Source: Rhizobium sp. CG5 (GTDB lineage Bacteria; Pseudomonadota; Alphaproteobacteria; Rhizobiales; Rhizobiaceae). From it: a stretch of 64,000 nt of DNA. The translations under genes and the position numbers were made by a program. Positions 6,360-15,800 of this stretch are shown piece by piece; the stretch's first letter is position 1; each line of letters opens with the position of its first letter. The DNA is taken from positions 124,001 through 188,000 of the forward strand of contig NZ_JABAEF010000009.1 in the NCBI RefSeq assembly GCF_023701945.1, in the 5' to 3' direction. The notes under the pieces were generated by a model. That model saw only the letters and a program-made list of their open reading frames with translations, searched no databases and had not been told where the DNA came from.

Positions 6360-9065
6360 TCATCCGATCTGGTGTTCGCCGTCCTTGACGTCCATCGGAC
6401 GCTGCCCGAGGATCTCGCGTTTGCCGACGTGATTGGGCGCACCGACCAGGCCGTCCTTTTCCATGCGCTCGACCAGGGACGCGGCGCGGTTGTAGCCGAT
6501 CGACAGGCGCCGCTGGATATAGGATGTCGAGCATTTCTTGTCGCGCTGGACGATCTTGATGGCGCGCTCGTAGAGTTCGTCGCCGTCGCTGTCGCCGCCC
6601 ATGGCGGTGTCATCGAAAACGGGCGTATCCTCTTCGGCCGTCGCCTCGTCGTCATCCTCGGTAACGCTGCCGAGATAGGCCGGCTGGCCCTGGGTCTTCA
6701 GGTGCTTGACGACATTTTCCACTTCGCGGTCGGAGACGAAAGGACCATGGACGCGGGCAATGCGGCCGCCGCCGACCATGTGCAGCATGTCGCCCTGGCC
6801 GAGCAGATGTTCGGCGCCCTGTTCGCCCAGGATCGTGCGGCTGTCGATCTTCGAGGTGACCTGGAAGGAGATGCGGGTCGGGAAGTTCGCCTTGATCGTG
6901 CCGGTGATGACATCGACCGACGGGCGCTGGGTTGCCATGATCAGGTGGATGCCGGCGGCGCGTGCCATCTGGGCAAGCCGCTGGATAGCGCCTTCGATCT
7001 CCTTGCCGGCGACCATCATCAGGTCGGCCATCTCGTCAACGATGACGACGATGAAGGGCAGGGCGGTCAGGTCGAGGGCCTGATCCTCGAAGGTCTGCTC
7101 GCCGGTGGCGCGGTCGAAACCGCTCGGCACACTCAGCATGATCGTCTCGCCGCCGGCTCTGGCCTGGGCGACGCGGGCGTTGAAGCCATCGATATTGCGC
7201 ACGCCGAGCCGCGACATCTTGCGATAGCGCTCTTCCATCTCGCGCACCGCCCATTTCAGCGCCAGCACGGCCTTTTTGGCGTCGGTCACGACGGGGGTCA
7301 GCAGATGGGGAATGCCGTCATAGACCGATAGTTCCAGCATTTTCGGATCGACCATGATCAGCCGGCATTCCTCGGGCCGAAGATGGTAGATCAGCGACAG
7401 GATCATCGTGTTGATGGCGACCGACTTGCCGGATCCCGTGGTGCCGGCGACGAGCAGATGCGGCATCCGGGCAAGATCGGCAATCACCGGCTCGCCGCCG
7501 ATGGTCTTGCCAAGGCAGAGCGGCAGGCGATGGTCGGTGCCGACATAGCTGCCGCTTTCGATCAGTTCGCGCAGATAGACCGTCTCTCGCTCGGCATTGG
7601 GCAGTTCGATGCCGATCACATTGCGACCGGGCACCACCGCGACGCGGGCCGACAGGGCCGACATCGAGCGGGCGATGTCGTCCGACAGGTTGATGATGCG
7701 CGACGACTTGACGCCGGGTGCCGGTTCGAATTCGTAGAGCGTGACGACGGGACCGGGACGAACGTCGATGATCTCGCCCTTGACCCCGAAATCTTCGAGA
7801 ATGCTCTCCAGCAAACCGGCGCTCTGCTCCAGCGCCTCCTGGCTCATCATGCCGACCTGGCGCGGCGCACCGGTCTGCAGAAGATCGACGTCGGGGAAGA
7901 GGTAGTCGTCTGTCTGCACAAAGGACAGCGGTCCGGGGGTGCGCTTGGCGGTGAGCCGGGTGGACGGAACAGGCACCGTAGCGAGAGCCGGTTCGCAGAT
8001 TTCAATCGGTTGCGTCACCGCGTCAGGGAGACTCACGGGCTCGGCGAGGGGAACCGCGCGGTGCAGGGTGACCTGCCGGTAAAGGTGCACGGCCGAAGGC
8101 GCCTCAGGCGAGGCCGGCGTCGTTTCGGGCGGCTTGGCGGAAACCGCAAGAGGTTTCAGATCGTGGCGCACCGCCGGGATTGCTGGCGCTTGTGCGACCG
8201 TGGCACTTGGGACCGTTGCCGGCTGCGGCAGATTCACGGGTGCGTGCCTCTCCGGTGCCTGGGCAGCGGACCGCAATTCTGCACCGTCAGAGGCGCCCAG
8301 GCTCATCATTTCCCAGATGAGATGATCCGGAATGGTGGTGGCAAGGCGCGCAGGCGTTGCGGCAGGTTTGGAGACGATCGGTTGAGCGGGCGTCAGGACG
8401 GATGTCGGTTGCGGCAGCGGTGCCTCCACAGGTAGGACGGATGTCATGGCCGGTCTTGCCGTTGGCAAGGCTGTCGCGGCGATCGGTCTGGTGGCCGCCC
8501 GGTCGTCGTGACCGAGGGTCGGCTGCACAAAGCCGGAGTTGCGCGGTTGCGGCACGGGACGCTTGGGGACAATCAGGGGCGCCCCGGTGCGGATCTGCGG
8601 TATGGCGGCCTGGGCCTTGAGAGACGTTGCCTCTCTCAGGTCTTGCTCCGGCGTGCCCTGAAGGGCCTGGCCGAGTTGCTGTTGCAGATCCCCGACCGGC
8701 GAGGCGGTCTCAGACCTCGACCGGAAAGCCGGGTTGCCACGGCCGATGATATAGGCTGCGTCAGCAGAGGTCTGCAGATTTTGAGCCGCTGCCGATGCAC
8801 CCTGTTGCGCCTCGATCTGGGGCTGGACATGGGCTGTCGAGGGAGTGCGGGTAAACCGCACGTTTGGCCCCAGGACAAACGCTCTTTGCCAGACGGGAAG
8901 CTTCTCCGGATCGAGAACGACTCCGTCGGGATACGGTTGCGCAACCTGCTGCGACGTCACGCCCTGCTCCGGACGGGGCTCGGGCGTTTGGTCGCTATTG
9001 GGATCGGTCGGCAGAAGGGAAGGTGCAATACGGGAAGGGGGAAACTGCATGTTACGCAAGACCAT
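6360..9065 (-). CDS. ftsK: FtsK/SpoIIIE-family DNA translocase lacking membrane segments
   Basis: DNA translocase of about 900 residues. The first roughly 430 residues are a Pro/Ala/Gln-rich linker with no hydrophobic helix, unlike canonical FtsK with four N-terminal membrane spans. The motor follows: alpha domain ([20 protein letters not shown]), beta/RecA domain with Walker [10 protein letters not shown], Walker [15 protein letters not shown] and the [13 protein letters not shown] motif. A C-terminal winged-helix gamma domain ([18 protein letters not shown]) reads KOPS-like sequences. Rhizobia commonly carry a second FtsK-like protein; this one is probably that paralog, acting in chromosome dimer resolution or segregation. 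Start uncertain: GTG 9080, ATG 9065 or ATG 9050, none with a strong ribosome-binding site. Confidence 0.9.
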   Translation of the reverse strand: MVLRNMQFPPSRIAPSLLPTDPNSDQTPEPRPEQGVTSQQVAQPYPDGVVLDPEKLPVWQRAFVLGPNVRFTRTPSTAHVQPQIEAQQGASAAAQNLQTSADAAYIIGRGNPAFRSRSETASPVGDLQQQLGQALQGTPEQDLREATSLKAQAAIPQIRTGAPLIVPKRPVPQPRNSGFVQPTLGHDDRAATRPIAATALPTARPAMTSVLPVEAPLPQPTSVLTPAQPIVSKPAATPARLATTIPDHLIWEMMSLGASDGAELRSAAQAPERHAPVNLPQPATVPSATVAQAPAIPAVRHDLKPLAVSAKPPETTPASPEAPSAVHLYRQVTLHRAVPLAEPVSLPDAVTQPIEICEPALATVPVPSTRLTAKRTPGPLSFVQTDDYLFPDVDLLQTGAPRQVGMMSQEALEQSAGLLESILEDFGVKGEIIDVRPGPVVTLYEFEPAPGVKSSRIINLSDDIARSMSALSARVAVVPGRNVIGIELPNAERETVYLRELIESGSYVGTDHRLPLCLGKTIGGEPVIADLARMPHLLVAGTTGSGKSVAINTMILSLIYHLRPEECRLIMVDPKMLELSVYDGIPHLLTPVVTDAKKAVLALKWAVREMEERYRKMSRLGVRNIDGFNARVAQARAGGETIMLSVPSGFDRATGEQTFEDQALDLTALPFIVVIVDEMADLMMVAGKEIEGAIQRLAQMARAAGIHLIMATQRPSVDVITGTIKANFPTRISFQVTSKIDSRTILGEQGAEHLLGQGDMLHMVGGGRIARVHGPFVSDREVENVVKHLKTQGQPAYLGSVTEDDDEATAEEDTPVFDDTAMGGDSDGDELYERAIKIVQRDKKCSTSYIQRRLSIGYNRAASLVERMEKDGLVGAPNHVGKREILGQRPMDVKDGEHQIG

Positions 9066-9267
9066 CAAACGAGTTGTCACGCCAGACCCGTTAATAGAAA
9101 GAAAACCTTAACCAGGTCTTGCCAAAACCGCATCAACCCCGTCTTTCGATGGCCAAACAGCGGGCAGGCGGGAAAATTTTCATTTGTCGCTAAAATGTGA
9201 ATCCGTGCCACAAAACTGCCGTGAACGGCGCTTCGCAAATAGCGCGTAAGAAAGTGCTGGCTCGGAC

Positions 9268-10218
9268 CTAGCGAGGCCCGGAGGGACGACCGACGGCGCG
9301 GCGACGCAGGAGCGCTGTTGTCTCGCTCAGATCGTTGCGGATTGCGGTCGCTGCCACGGCGGCCTGGCCCATTGCATGGCTCATCTGATCCAGACCCAGC
9401 ACAACGTCTCCTGCCGCATAGAGGCCGTGAATATCGGTTCGCTGATGGCTGTCGACCTTGAGGCAGCCCGCGGCCGTTCGCCCAAGATCGAGGTCGGTGG
9501 TCAGTTCCGAGCGGATGTCGGACCCGAGGGCTGGATAGATGGACGCAAAGGTACTCCGGCCTTCTGCGTGCGACACGGTGATAAAGTTCTTGCCAAGCTC
9601 GAACCGTTCGACAGGACCCGTCAGGATCCGGATACCAAATCGGTTCAGACGCTCAACGTGGTCCGCGGTAAGCCGGTGGTCTGCATTCGGCGATACAAGG
9701 GTGACGTCATCCGTGTAACTGCGCAGAAAGACCGCCTCCTCGACCCCTTGATCGCCGGTGCCGATCACCGCCACGGACTTGTCGGTGATCTCGTAGGCAT
9801 CACAAACCGGACAGTATCGGATCTGCCCGTTGGCGACCGCCTCGTCATGCAGAGCCATGTTCATGGCCGGGCGGCGATTGACGACACCGGTGGCCAGCAG
9901 GATTGTCCTGGCGGATATGCGTTCGCCGTCCAACGCGACGGAAAACCCATCAGTATCTTTCACAAGGGCGCTCGCACATCCATGGCGAAAGGCGACGCCG
10001 TACAGTTCGGCCTGTGCCCGCATGCGGCCAAGGAGGTCGACACCGCTGATGCCGTCCGGAAAGCCGGCATGGTTGCGGGTAAGCGGTATGGTCGCGGCAC
10101 GGCTTCGGCCATCCTCAATGACCAATATCCGGAGGTGATAGCGTGCTAGATAAATCGCGGCGGTCAATCCGGCAGGCCCACCCCCGACGATAATACAATC
10201 ACGAGCCTGCTCAGCCAC
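9268..10218 (-). CDS. Thioredoxin-reductase-like FAD/NAD(P) oxidoreductase
   Basis: Flavoprotein of 316 residues. FAD-binding motif VGGGPAGLTAA is at residues 11-21, the pyridine-nucleotide motif is GTGDQGVEEA, and the second FAD motif is GLYAAGDVV near the C terminus. A redox-active pair CPVC at residues 136-139 sits where thioredoxin reductase has its CxxC, so disulfide reduction is plausible. The partner is unknown: no thioredoxin gene is adjacent. Overall it is shorter and more divergent than TrxB, with a basic C-terminal tail. It ends the minus-strand run containing the small exported protein and pbpC. Confidence 0.85.
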   Translation of the reverse strand: MAEQARDCIIVGGGPAGLTAAIYLARYHLRILVIEDGRSRAATIPLTRNHAGFPDGISGVDLLGRMRAQAELYGVAFRHGCASALVKDTDGFSVALDGERISARTILLATGVVNRRPAMNMALHDEAVANGQIRYCPVCDAYEITDKSVAVIGTGDQGVEEAVFLRSYTDDVTLVSPNADHRLTADHVERLNRFGIRILTGPVERFELGKNFITVSHAEGRSTFASIYPALGSDIRSELTTDLDLGRTAAGCLKVDSHQRTDIHGLYAAGDVVLGLDQMSHAMGQAAVAATAIRNDLSETTALLRRRAVGRPSGPR

Positions 10219-10235
10219 GGGCCTGATCGCCGATC

Positions 10236-10550
10236 CTAATCACACGAAGCGTCGGCAGAGCTGGCGGCGGCAGTTCGGTCGCCTTTCTGCTGCGCGGTCG
10301 TATCTTGCGCAGAGGTTGCGAGATTGGGATCCTGCGCCATCGGCACCGTTGTTCCGTCCTTCTGGATGGCATTGGGCTCGCTGCTCCGCGTGGTCGTTCC
10401 CACCGCGCCACCAGGCTGTGCCTGTGCTTGATCCTGCGTTTCCAACGGCGTGTGGGTGCCATCCTTGGAAATTCCGCCATCCGGGCAGGCCGCCATGGCG
10501 GGTGTGGCCATGAGAAAGGCAATCATCGATAATACAGCGTTTCGTTTCAT
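10236..10550 (-). CDS. Small exported protein of unknown function
   Basis: A 104-residue protein with a clear Sec signal peptide (about residues 1-20, cleavage after AMA). The mature part begins ACPDGG, ends in ASCD (one Cys at each end, which may form a disulfide) and is rich in Gln, Thr, Ala and Asp. It contains two related units, KDGTHTPLETQD and KDGTTVPMAQDP. The ATG at 10550 has GGGAGG nine bases upstream, so longer readings are rejected. It lies 17 bp before the flavoprotein gene. I do not recognise a family; probably periplasmic and disordered. Confidence 0.75.
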   Translation of the reverse strand: MKRNAVLSMIAFLMATPAMAACPDGGISKDGTHTPLETQDQAQAQPGGAVGTTTRSSEPNAIQKDGTTVPMAQDPNLATSAQDTTAQQKGDRTAAASSADASCD

Positions 10551-10720
10551 GTCAGTCGTCCTCCCATTGTGATAGAGGGCAAACTCCTTTTGTTCGGGAA
10601 TGTTCCAGGATGGAAGGTGCGTGTGTAACCTTGGTGGGCTTGCTCGGCTTACACGGCGCGCCGCCGATTTCGGGTCGAACATCGGTGGCGGCCGCAGCGT
10701 GGCCGCGAATGCGCCTCTGA

Positions 10721-12805
10721 CTATTGCACGAAGATCCCGACGCTCGCCGCCCGTCCGACAGCGTCGATGACGGTCAGGGTCGAATAGCCGGCACCTTCCG
10801 GTGTCCATTGGCTGGTGCGGGTGCGGGTCGAGCCTTCCAGTGGTTTTCCGTTGGCAAGCCAGCGAAACGGCGCCCGGCCGGCCTGGAGCTTCAGCACCAG
10901 AGGCAGCGGTGAACCGTCGGGGCTGAGGCCCAGTTCCACATGGGCGCCTTCCGGCGGATAGATGATCTGCGGCGGCTTTTCGCGGGTCGAGGCGCTGAGC
11001 AGGCCGTTCGGATCGATCGAGAAGCGGCGCTGGCTGATCGGCAGTTCGGCAAGGGCGATCCGGGATGCGCCGGGCGGTGCGGGCGGCAGCGGTGTCCCGG
11101 CAACGCCCGATCTCGAAAAGGCTTCAAACAGGATCGGTGCCGCGGTGGCATAGCCGGTCAGGCCGGGAATGGCGGCGTTGTCCGGCCGGCCGACCCAGAC
11201 GCCCAGCACATAACGTCCATCGAAACCGACCGACCAGGCATCGCGGTAGCCGTAGCTGGTGCCGGTCTTGTAGGCGATGCCCATGGGCCGGCTGCCAAGC
11301 GGCGGGGTCACGCCGGCCAGCGCGTCGGTCACGGTCCAGACGGCGACGGGTTCAATCAAAGGCGGGCCGTCGATCGGGGCGGCCGTGTCGCGTACGCCAT
11401 CGCCGAGCCGCACCGGCCTGCCGCGATTGGCGAGCGCCGCATAGGCCTGAACCAGATCCTTCAGGGTCATGCCGACGCCGCCAAGCGCAATGGCCAGGCC
11501 CGGCGCCTCGTTCTTCGGCAATTGCATGGCCACCTCGGCGCGGCGCAGCCGCACGATCAGTTTGGTCGGGCCAACGGCGTCGAGCAGCCGCACGGCCGGC
11601 ACGTTCAGCGACAGCTGCAGGGCCTGGCGAACGCTGACATCGCCCTGGTAGGTCATGTCGAAATTCTTCGGCCGGTAGCCGAAGAAATCGGCCGGGCGAT
11701 CCTCGATGATGGTTTCCTGCGACACCATGCCTTCCTCGAAGGCAAGGCCGTAGATGAACGGTTTCAGCGTCGAGCCCGGCGAGCGGTTGATGCGGGTCAT
11801 GTCGATCCAGCCGGACCGGGCGGCATCGAAATAATCGGCGGAGCCCAGTTCGGCGATGATCTCGCCGGTTGTCGCGTCGGCCATCACCATGGCCAGCGAC
11901 ACTTTCGGATCGAGCTTTTCGGCGGCCTGGCGGGCGACCGTCTCCAGCTCCTGCTGCACGCTCCGGCGCAATGTCGAGCGATGCACGGTCGCCGCCTTGT
12001 CCAGACGTCTGGCTGCTTCGGCCAGATGGGCGGCAAAGGCGGGCAATTGCAGGCGCCGCGACGGGATATCCGCCCGTTCGGCGCGGGCAATCTCGCTTGC
12101 GTCCATCAGGCCGACCGAGCGCATGCGCTCCAGCACGCGGCTGCGGGCGAGCGTGGCGTTCTGCGGGTGGCGGTCCGGCCGGCGCAGTTCCGGCAGTTGC
12201 GGCAGGGCAACCAGAAGGGCTGCCTCGGCGACCGACAACCGGCGCGGTTCCTTGCCGAAATAGGCAAGGCTTGCGGCCCGCACCCCTTCCAGATTGCCCC
12301 CGTAAGGCGCGTGGGTCAGGTAAAGGTCGAGGATCTCGGGCTTGCTCAGGCGCCGCTCGATCTGGATGGCGCGGGCGATCTGGATGAATTTGGTCAGGAA
12401 CGAACGCTCGCGGCCGGGTTCGATCAGCCGCGCTACCTGCATGGTGAGCGTCGAAGCCCCTGAGACGATCCGGCCATTGCCCAGCAATTGCCACGCGGCG
12501 CGGCCAAGCGCCAAGAGGTCGACGCCGGAATGGCGCTCGAACCGCCGGTCCTCATAGGCGACCAGCATGGCGAGGAATTGCGGATCGACATCGGCGGCGA
12601 CCGTCTTCAGCCGCCAGCGCCCGTCGGGCATGGCAAAGGCTCGCAGCAATTGCCCTTCGGCGTCCAGGACCTCGGTCGAGACCGTGGCGGCACCATCGAG
12701 CGGCGGCGGAAAGGCCCGGTCGGCGGCCTCAAGCGCGATGAGGCCGCCGACTGCAAGCGCCAGGGCTGCGGCGATGCCGGTGCCGATCTTCAGCCAGGTC
12801 CGCAT
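10721..12805 (-). CDS. pbpC: Penicillin-binding protein 1C (bifunctional peptidoglycan synthase)
   Basis: Class A PBP of 694 residues. A single N-terminal membrane anchor covers about residues 7-28. The GT51 transglycosylase has catalytic Glu85 in YEDRRFERHSG and motif SGASTLTMQVARL. The transpeptidase has SxxK Ser345 in SPGSTLKPF, an SLN motif in LQLSLNVPA and KTGT in YKTGTSYGYRDAW. A C-terminal BiPBP_C beta domain fills the last 85 residues. Its start codon overlaps the stop of the upstream alpha-2-macroglobulin gene (TGATG), the classic pbpC/A2M pairing in which A2M is thought to protect the periplasm while PBP1C repairs cell wall. Confidence 0.95.
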   Translation of the reverse strand: MRTWLKIGTGIAAALALAVGGLIALEAADRAFPPPLDGAATVSTEVLDAEGQLLRAFAMPDGRWRLKTVAADVDPQFLAMLVAYEDRRFERHSGVDLLALGRAAWQLLGNGRIVSGASTLTMQVARLIEPGRERSFLTKFIQIARAIQIERRLSKPEILDLYLTHAPYGGNLEGVRAASLAYFGKEPRRLSVAEAALLVALPQLPELRRPDRHPQNATLARSRVLERMRSVGLMDASEIARAERADIPSRRLQLPAFAAHLAEAARRLDKAATVHRSTLRRSVQQELETVARQAAEKLDPKVSLAMVMADATTGEIIAELGSADYFDAARSGWIDMTRINRSPGSTLKPFIYGLAFEEGMVSQETIIEDRPADFFGYRPKNFDMTYQGDVSVRQALQLSLNVPAVRLLDAVGPTKLIVRLRRAEVAMQLPKNEAPGLAIALGGVGMTLKDLVQAYAALANRGRPVRLGDGVRDTAAPIDGPPLIEPVAVWTVTDALAGVTPPLGSRPMGIAYKTGTSYGYRDAWSVGFDGRYVLGVWVGRPDNAAIPGLTGYATAAPILFEAFSRSGVAGTPLPPAPPGASRIALAELPISQRRFSIDPNGLLSASTREKPPQIIYPPEGAHVELGLSPDGSPLPLVLKLQAGRAPFRWLANGKPLEGSTRTRTSQWTPEGAGYSTLTVIDAVGRAASVGIFVQ

Positions 12806-15800
12806 CAGTCGGCTACCCGAACCTCCATGCGGCCCGTTGCCGAGCGCGCATAGAATTGCGGGCGGTACATGTCCTCGACATGGGCGGCGGGGTGATCGTA
12901 GGCGCCGGGAGTCACAGCACGCACCACATAGGCCAGCGTGATTTCGCTGTTGTCATCGGCCGGACGGTCGATTGCCGCGACGAAACGGTCGTTGCGGAAT
13001 TCGAGATGGGCGGTCTCGGTCTCGCCAATCCAGTCGAAATTGGTCAACTGGGCACTGTCGACGAGGCTCGGATTGTCGATTTCGAAACCGGCCGGCAACA
13101 GGTCGGTAATCAGCAATTGCTGCGACCAGCTGTCGGTCTCCGTCACCTGGATGACCACGACATAACGTTCGTTCTGTGCGGCTTCGCTGACATTCGCCTC
13201 TTCGCCGTCCATCGTGTAATAGGTCCGGACGATATCGAAGCCGTTGCCGCCGGCCGGCAGCGGCATGGCCGGGGCCGCAACCGTGGTCACCGCTGCCGAC
13301 ACCGGATCCGGGCTGCGATTGGTCAGAACGACCGGGTGGGCCAGCAGGCTTTCCCCGGTCATGCGGGCGCTGTAGCTGCCGGTATAGTCGGCGCCGTTGA
13401 CGTCAAGCCTGATGCCGTCGTCACCCTTTTCCAGGGCACGGGCGGCGAGCAGCGCCCAGGTCTGTTCCTGCGTGCTGGTATAGTCCTTCTGCTGCCATTC
13501 CTTCGCGACGATCTTTGTCAGCATCGGCACGATTGGCGGAACCGGGCGGCTTTCGGCCGCCAGCGCCAGCACGGCGGCGCCATCGCGCAAGGACGAGCCG
13601 TAATCGGTGCGGGAGAAACTGACGGGTGTCAGGACTGCCTGTTCCGACATCTGGGCGGCTTCCAGGAAGACCGCCTCGGAGCGCTGGGCATCGCCATAGA
13701 GCGACAGGGCGGCGGCCAGATGCGCCTTTGCCAAGGGTGACGGGAAGTCGTTCAGCATCGTATCGGCATAGTAGCGCAGATCGCTGATGGCGGCTTTCTT
13801 GTTGCGGGCCAGGACATAGAGACCATAGGCGATCTCGTTGCCGCGATCCCTCACATTGGTGTCGTAGCCGACCTGGTTCTGCAGGTTGTCCAGGGTCTGG
13901 ATCATCGCCTGGTCGGGCACGAGATAACCCTGCTCGCGGGCCCTAGTCAGGAAGTCGCCAATGTAAGCGTCCAGCCACATATTGCCGTAGCCGGGGCCCC
14001 AGAGGCCGAAGCTGCCGCTCGACGATTGGAAGGACAGGACGCGGTAGATCGCATCCTGCACGCGCTTCTTGACCTCATCGCGCTCCGGCAGGCCCGAGAC
14101 GGCCGAGAGTTCGCTGAAATAGAGCAGCGGCAGCGCCTTGCTGGTGGTCTGTTCGGCGCAGCCATACGGATAGCGGTCGAGGCTCATCAGCAAAGCCGGA
14201 ATGTCGAAGCCGTCGGCACGGGTGACGTTGAGGCTGACGGCGGCATCCTGCAGAAGACTGTCGGCCAGCAGTTCGCCGTCCACCGTCAGGCTGCTGCCGC
14301 TAGCAAGGTCAAGAACCCGGCGCTGGGTGACCGGCAGCGATGCCGGCCGGACGGGGATGTCGAGCGCTTGTTCCAGCGACATGTCGGCCTTGTCCGACAG
14401 GGTGACGGAAATCGTGCCGGCGCCGGCTTCGACGGCGGTCAGCGGCAGGGTCAGGGCCAGCGTCTTGCCTTGGGTCAGCGCCACCGTCTGGGCAGCGGAC
14501 TCCTCCGCCACGTTCACCATGGAATTGCTGGTGACCAGCAATTCGTAATCGCCGGACGGCGCATCCGTTGCGGCGAGTTCGAGGCGCAGTTGTGACGTGT
14601 CGCCGGGAGCGAGGAATTTCGGCAGGCTGGCGGTGACGACAACCGGATCGCGGATGATGACGTCGGTCACCGTATGGCCGACGCCGGTCTTCGACCAGGC
14701 AACCGCCATGATGCGGGCCGTGCCGTTGAACTGTGGAATGTCGAAGCTCACCTCCGCCTTGCCGTCGGCGTCGAGCTTGACCGGGCCGGAGAAGAAGGCG
14801 ACGAGCTTTTCCTTCGGCGGATTGCCCTGCAGGGGCATTTCCGATCCGTCGCCGCCGGTGCGCAGCCGGCCGGTCGCGCCGAGCGAACCGTCGATCAGGC
14901 GGCCATAGAGATCGCGCATTTCAAGACCGAGACGGCGCTGGCCGAAATACCAGCCATCCGGATCGGGTGCCTCGTAGCGCGTCAGGTTGAGAATGCCGAC
15001 ATCGACGGCGGCCAGCGTCACATAGGCCTCATCGCCGACACCGGCGCCGCTCACCGAGATCGGAATGGTCAGCGGCTGGCGCGGCAGGGTCTTTTCCGGC
15101 GGCGTCAGAGTGACAGCGAGCTTGTTGTCGCCCGGATCGACTGTCAGCCAGGTGATGCCGATGGCGCGCATCGGCATGCGGCTCTCCTGAGCCTCGCCGG
15201 GACGATAAAACGTCGCGGTGACATAGGCGCCGGCACCCCAATCGGCGGTGATCGGCAGATCGACCTCGCCGCCCTCGGCGGCAATGGTCGCGGTCTTGGT
15301 GGTGACCAGATCCTCGGTGCCGATGGTCAGCAGCAGTTCGCCGGCAAAGCGCGGCGAGACCTTCAGCTTCGCCGTTTCGCCGATCGCATAGCTCTCCTTG
15401 TCGAGGGCGATTTCGAGCGCATCGGGGGTCTCGGTCGATGTCGCCTCGACATACCAGCCGGCATCGAACTCGACGCTGCTGGTCGGTCCGTTGACCTCGG
15501 TGGTGTCGATTTCCAGCCGGTAGCGACCCCAGGTAACCGGAACCGATATCTCGCCGCCGTCCTGGGTCAGATCGAGCGTACCATCGGCCACCTGCTTGGT
15601 GGTGACGATTGGTTCATAGCGCCAGGACGTGCCTTCGCGATACCATTGATAATTGCGCTCCAGGCTGACGAGCTTCCAGCCAAGGCCCGACATGGCCTGT
15701 TTTTGGCCCTGCGGATCGACGGCGATGACGTGGAATTTGCCGATGGAGTTTTCCGCCAGATCGCCGGTGAATTCCGGCTTGATGCCGATCATCGGCGTTT

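Noticed and set aside
5730-6432. Several overlapping open frames across the small RNA region
   Set aside because: They run through stems and the terminator, lack ribosome-binding sites and resemble no family; the RNA structures explain the sequence better.
9081-9267. Possible missing membrane segment upstream of the ftsK-like gene
   Set aside because: No open frame with hydrophobic residues in phase with the gene; the protein appears genuinely soluble.
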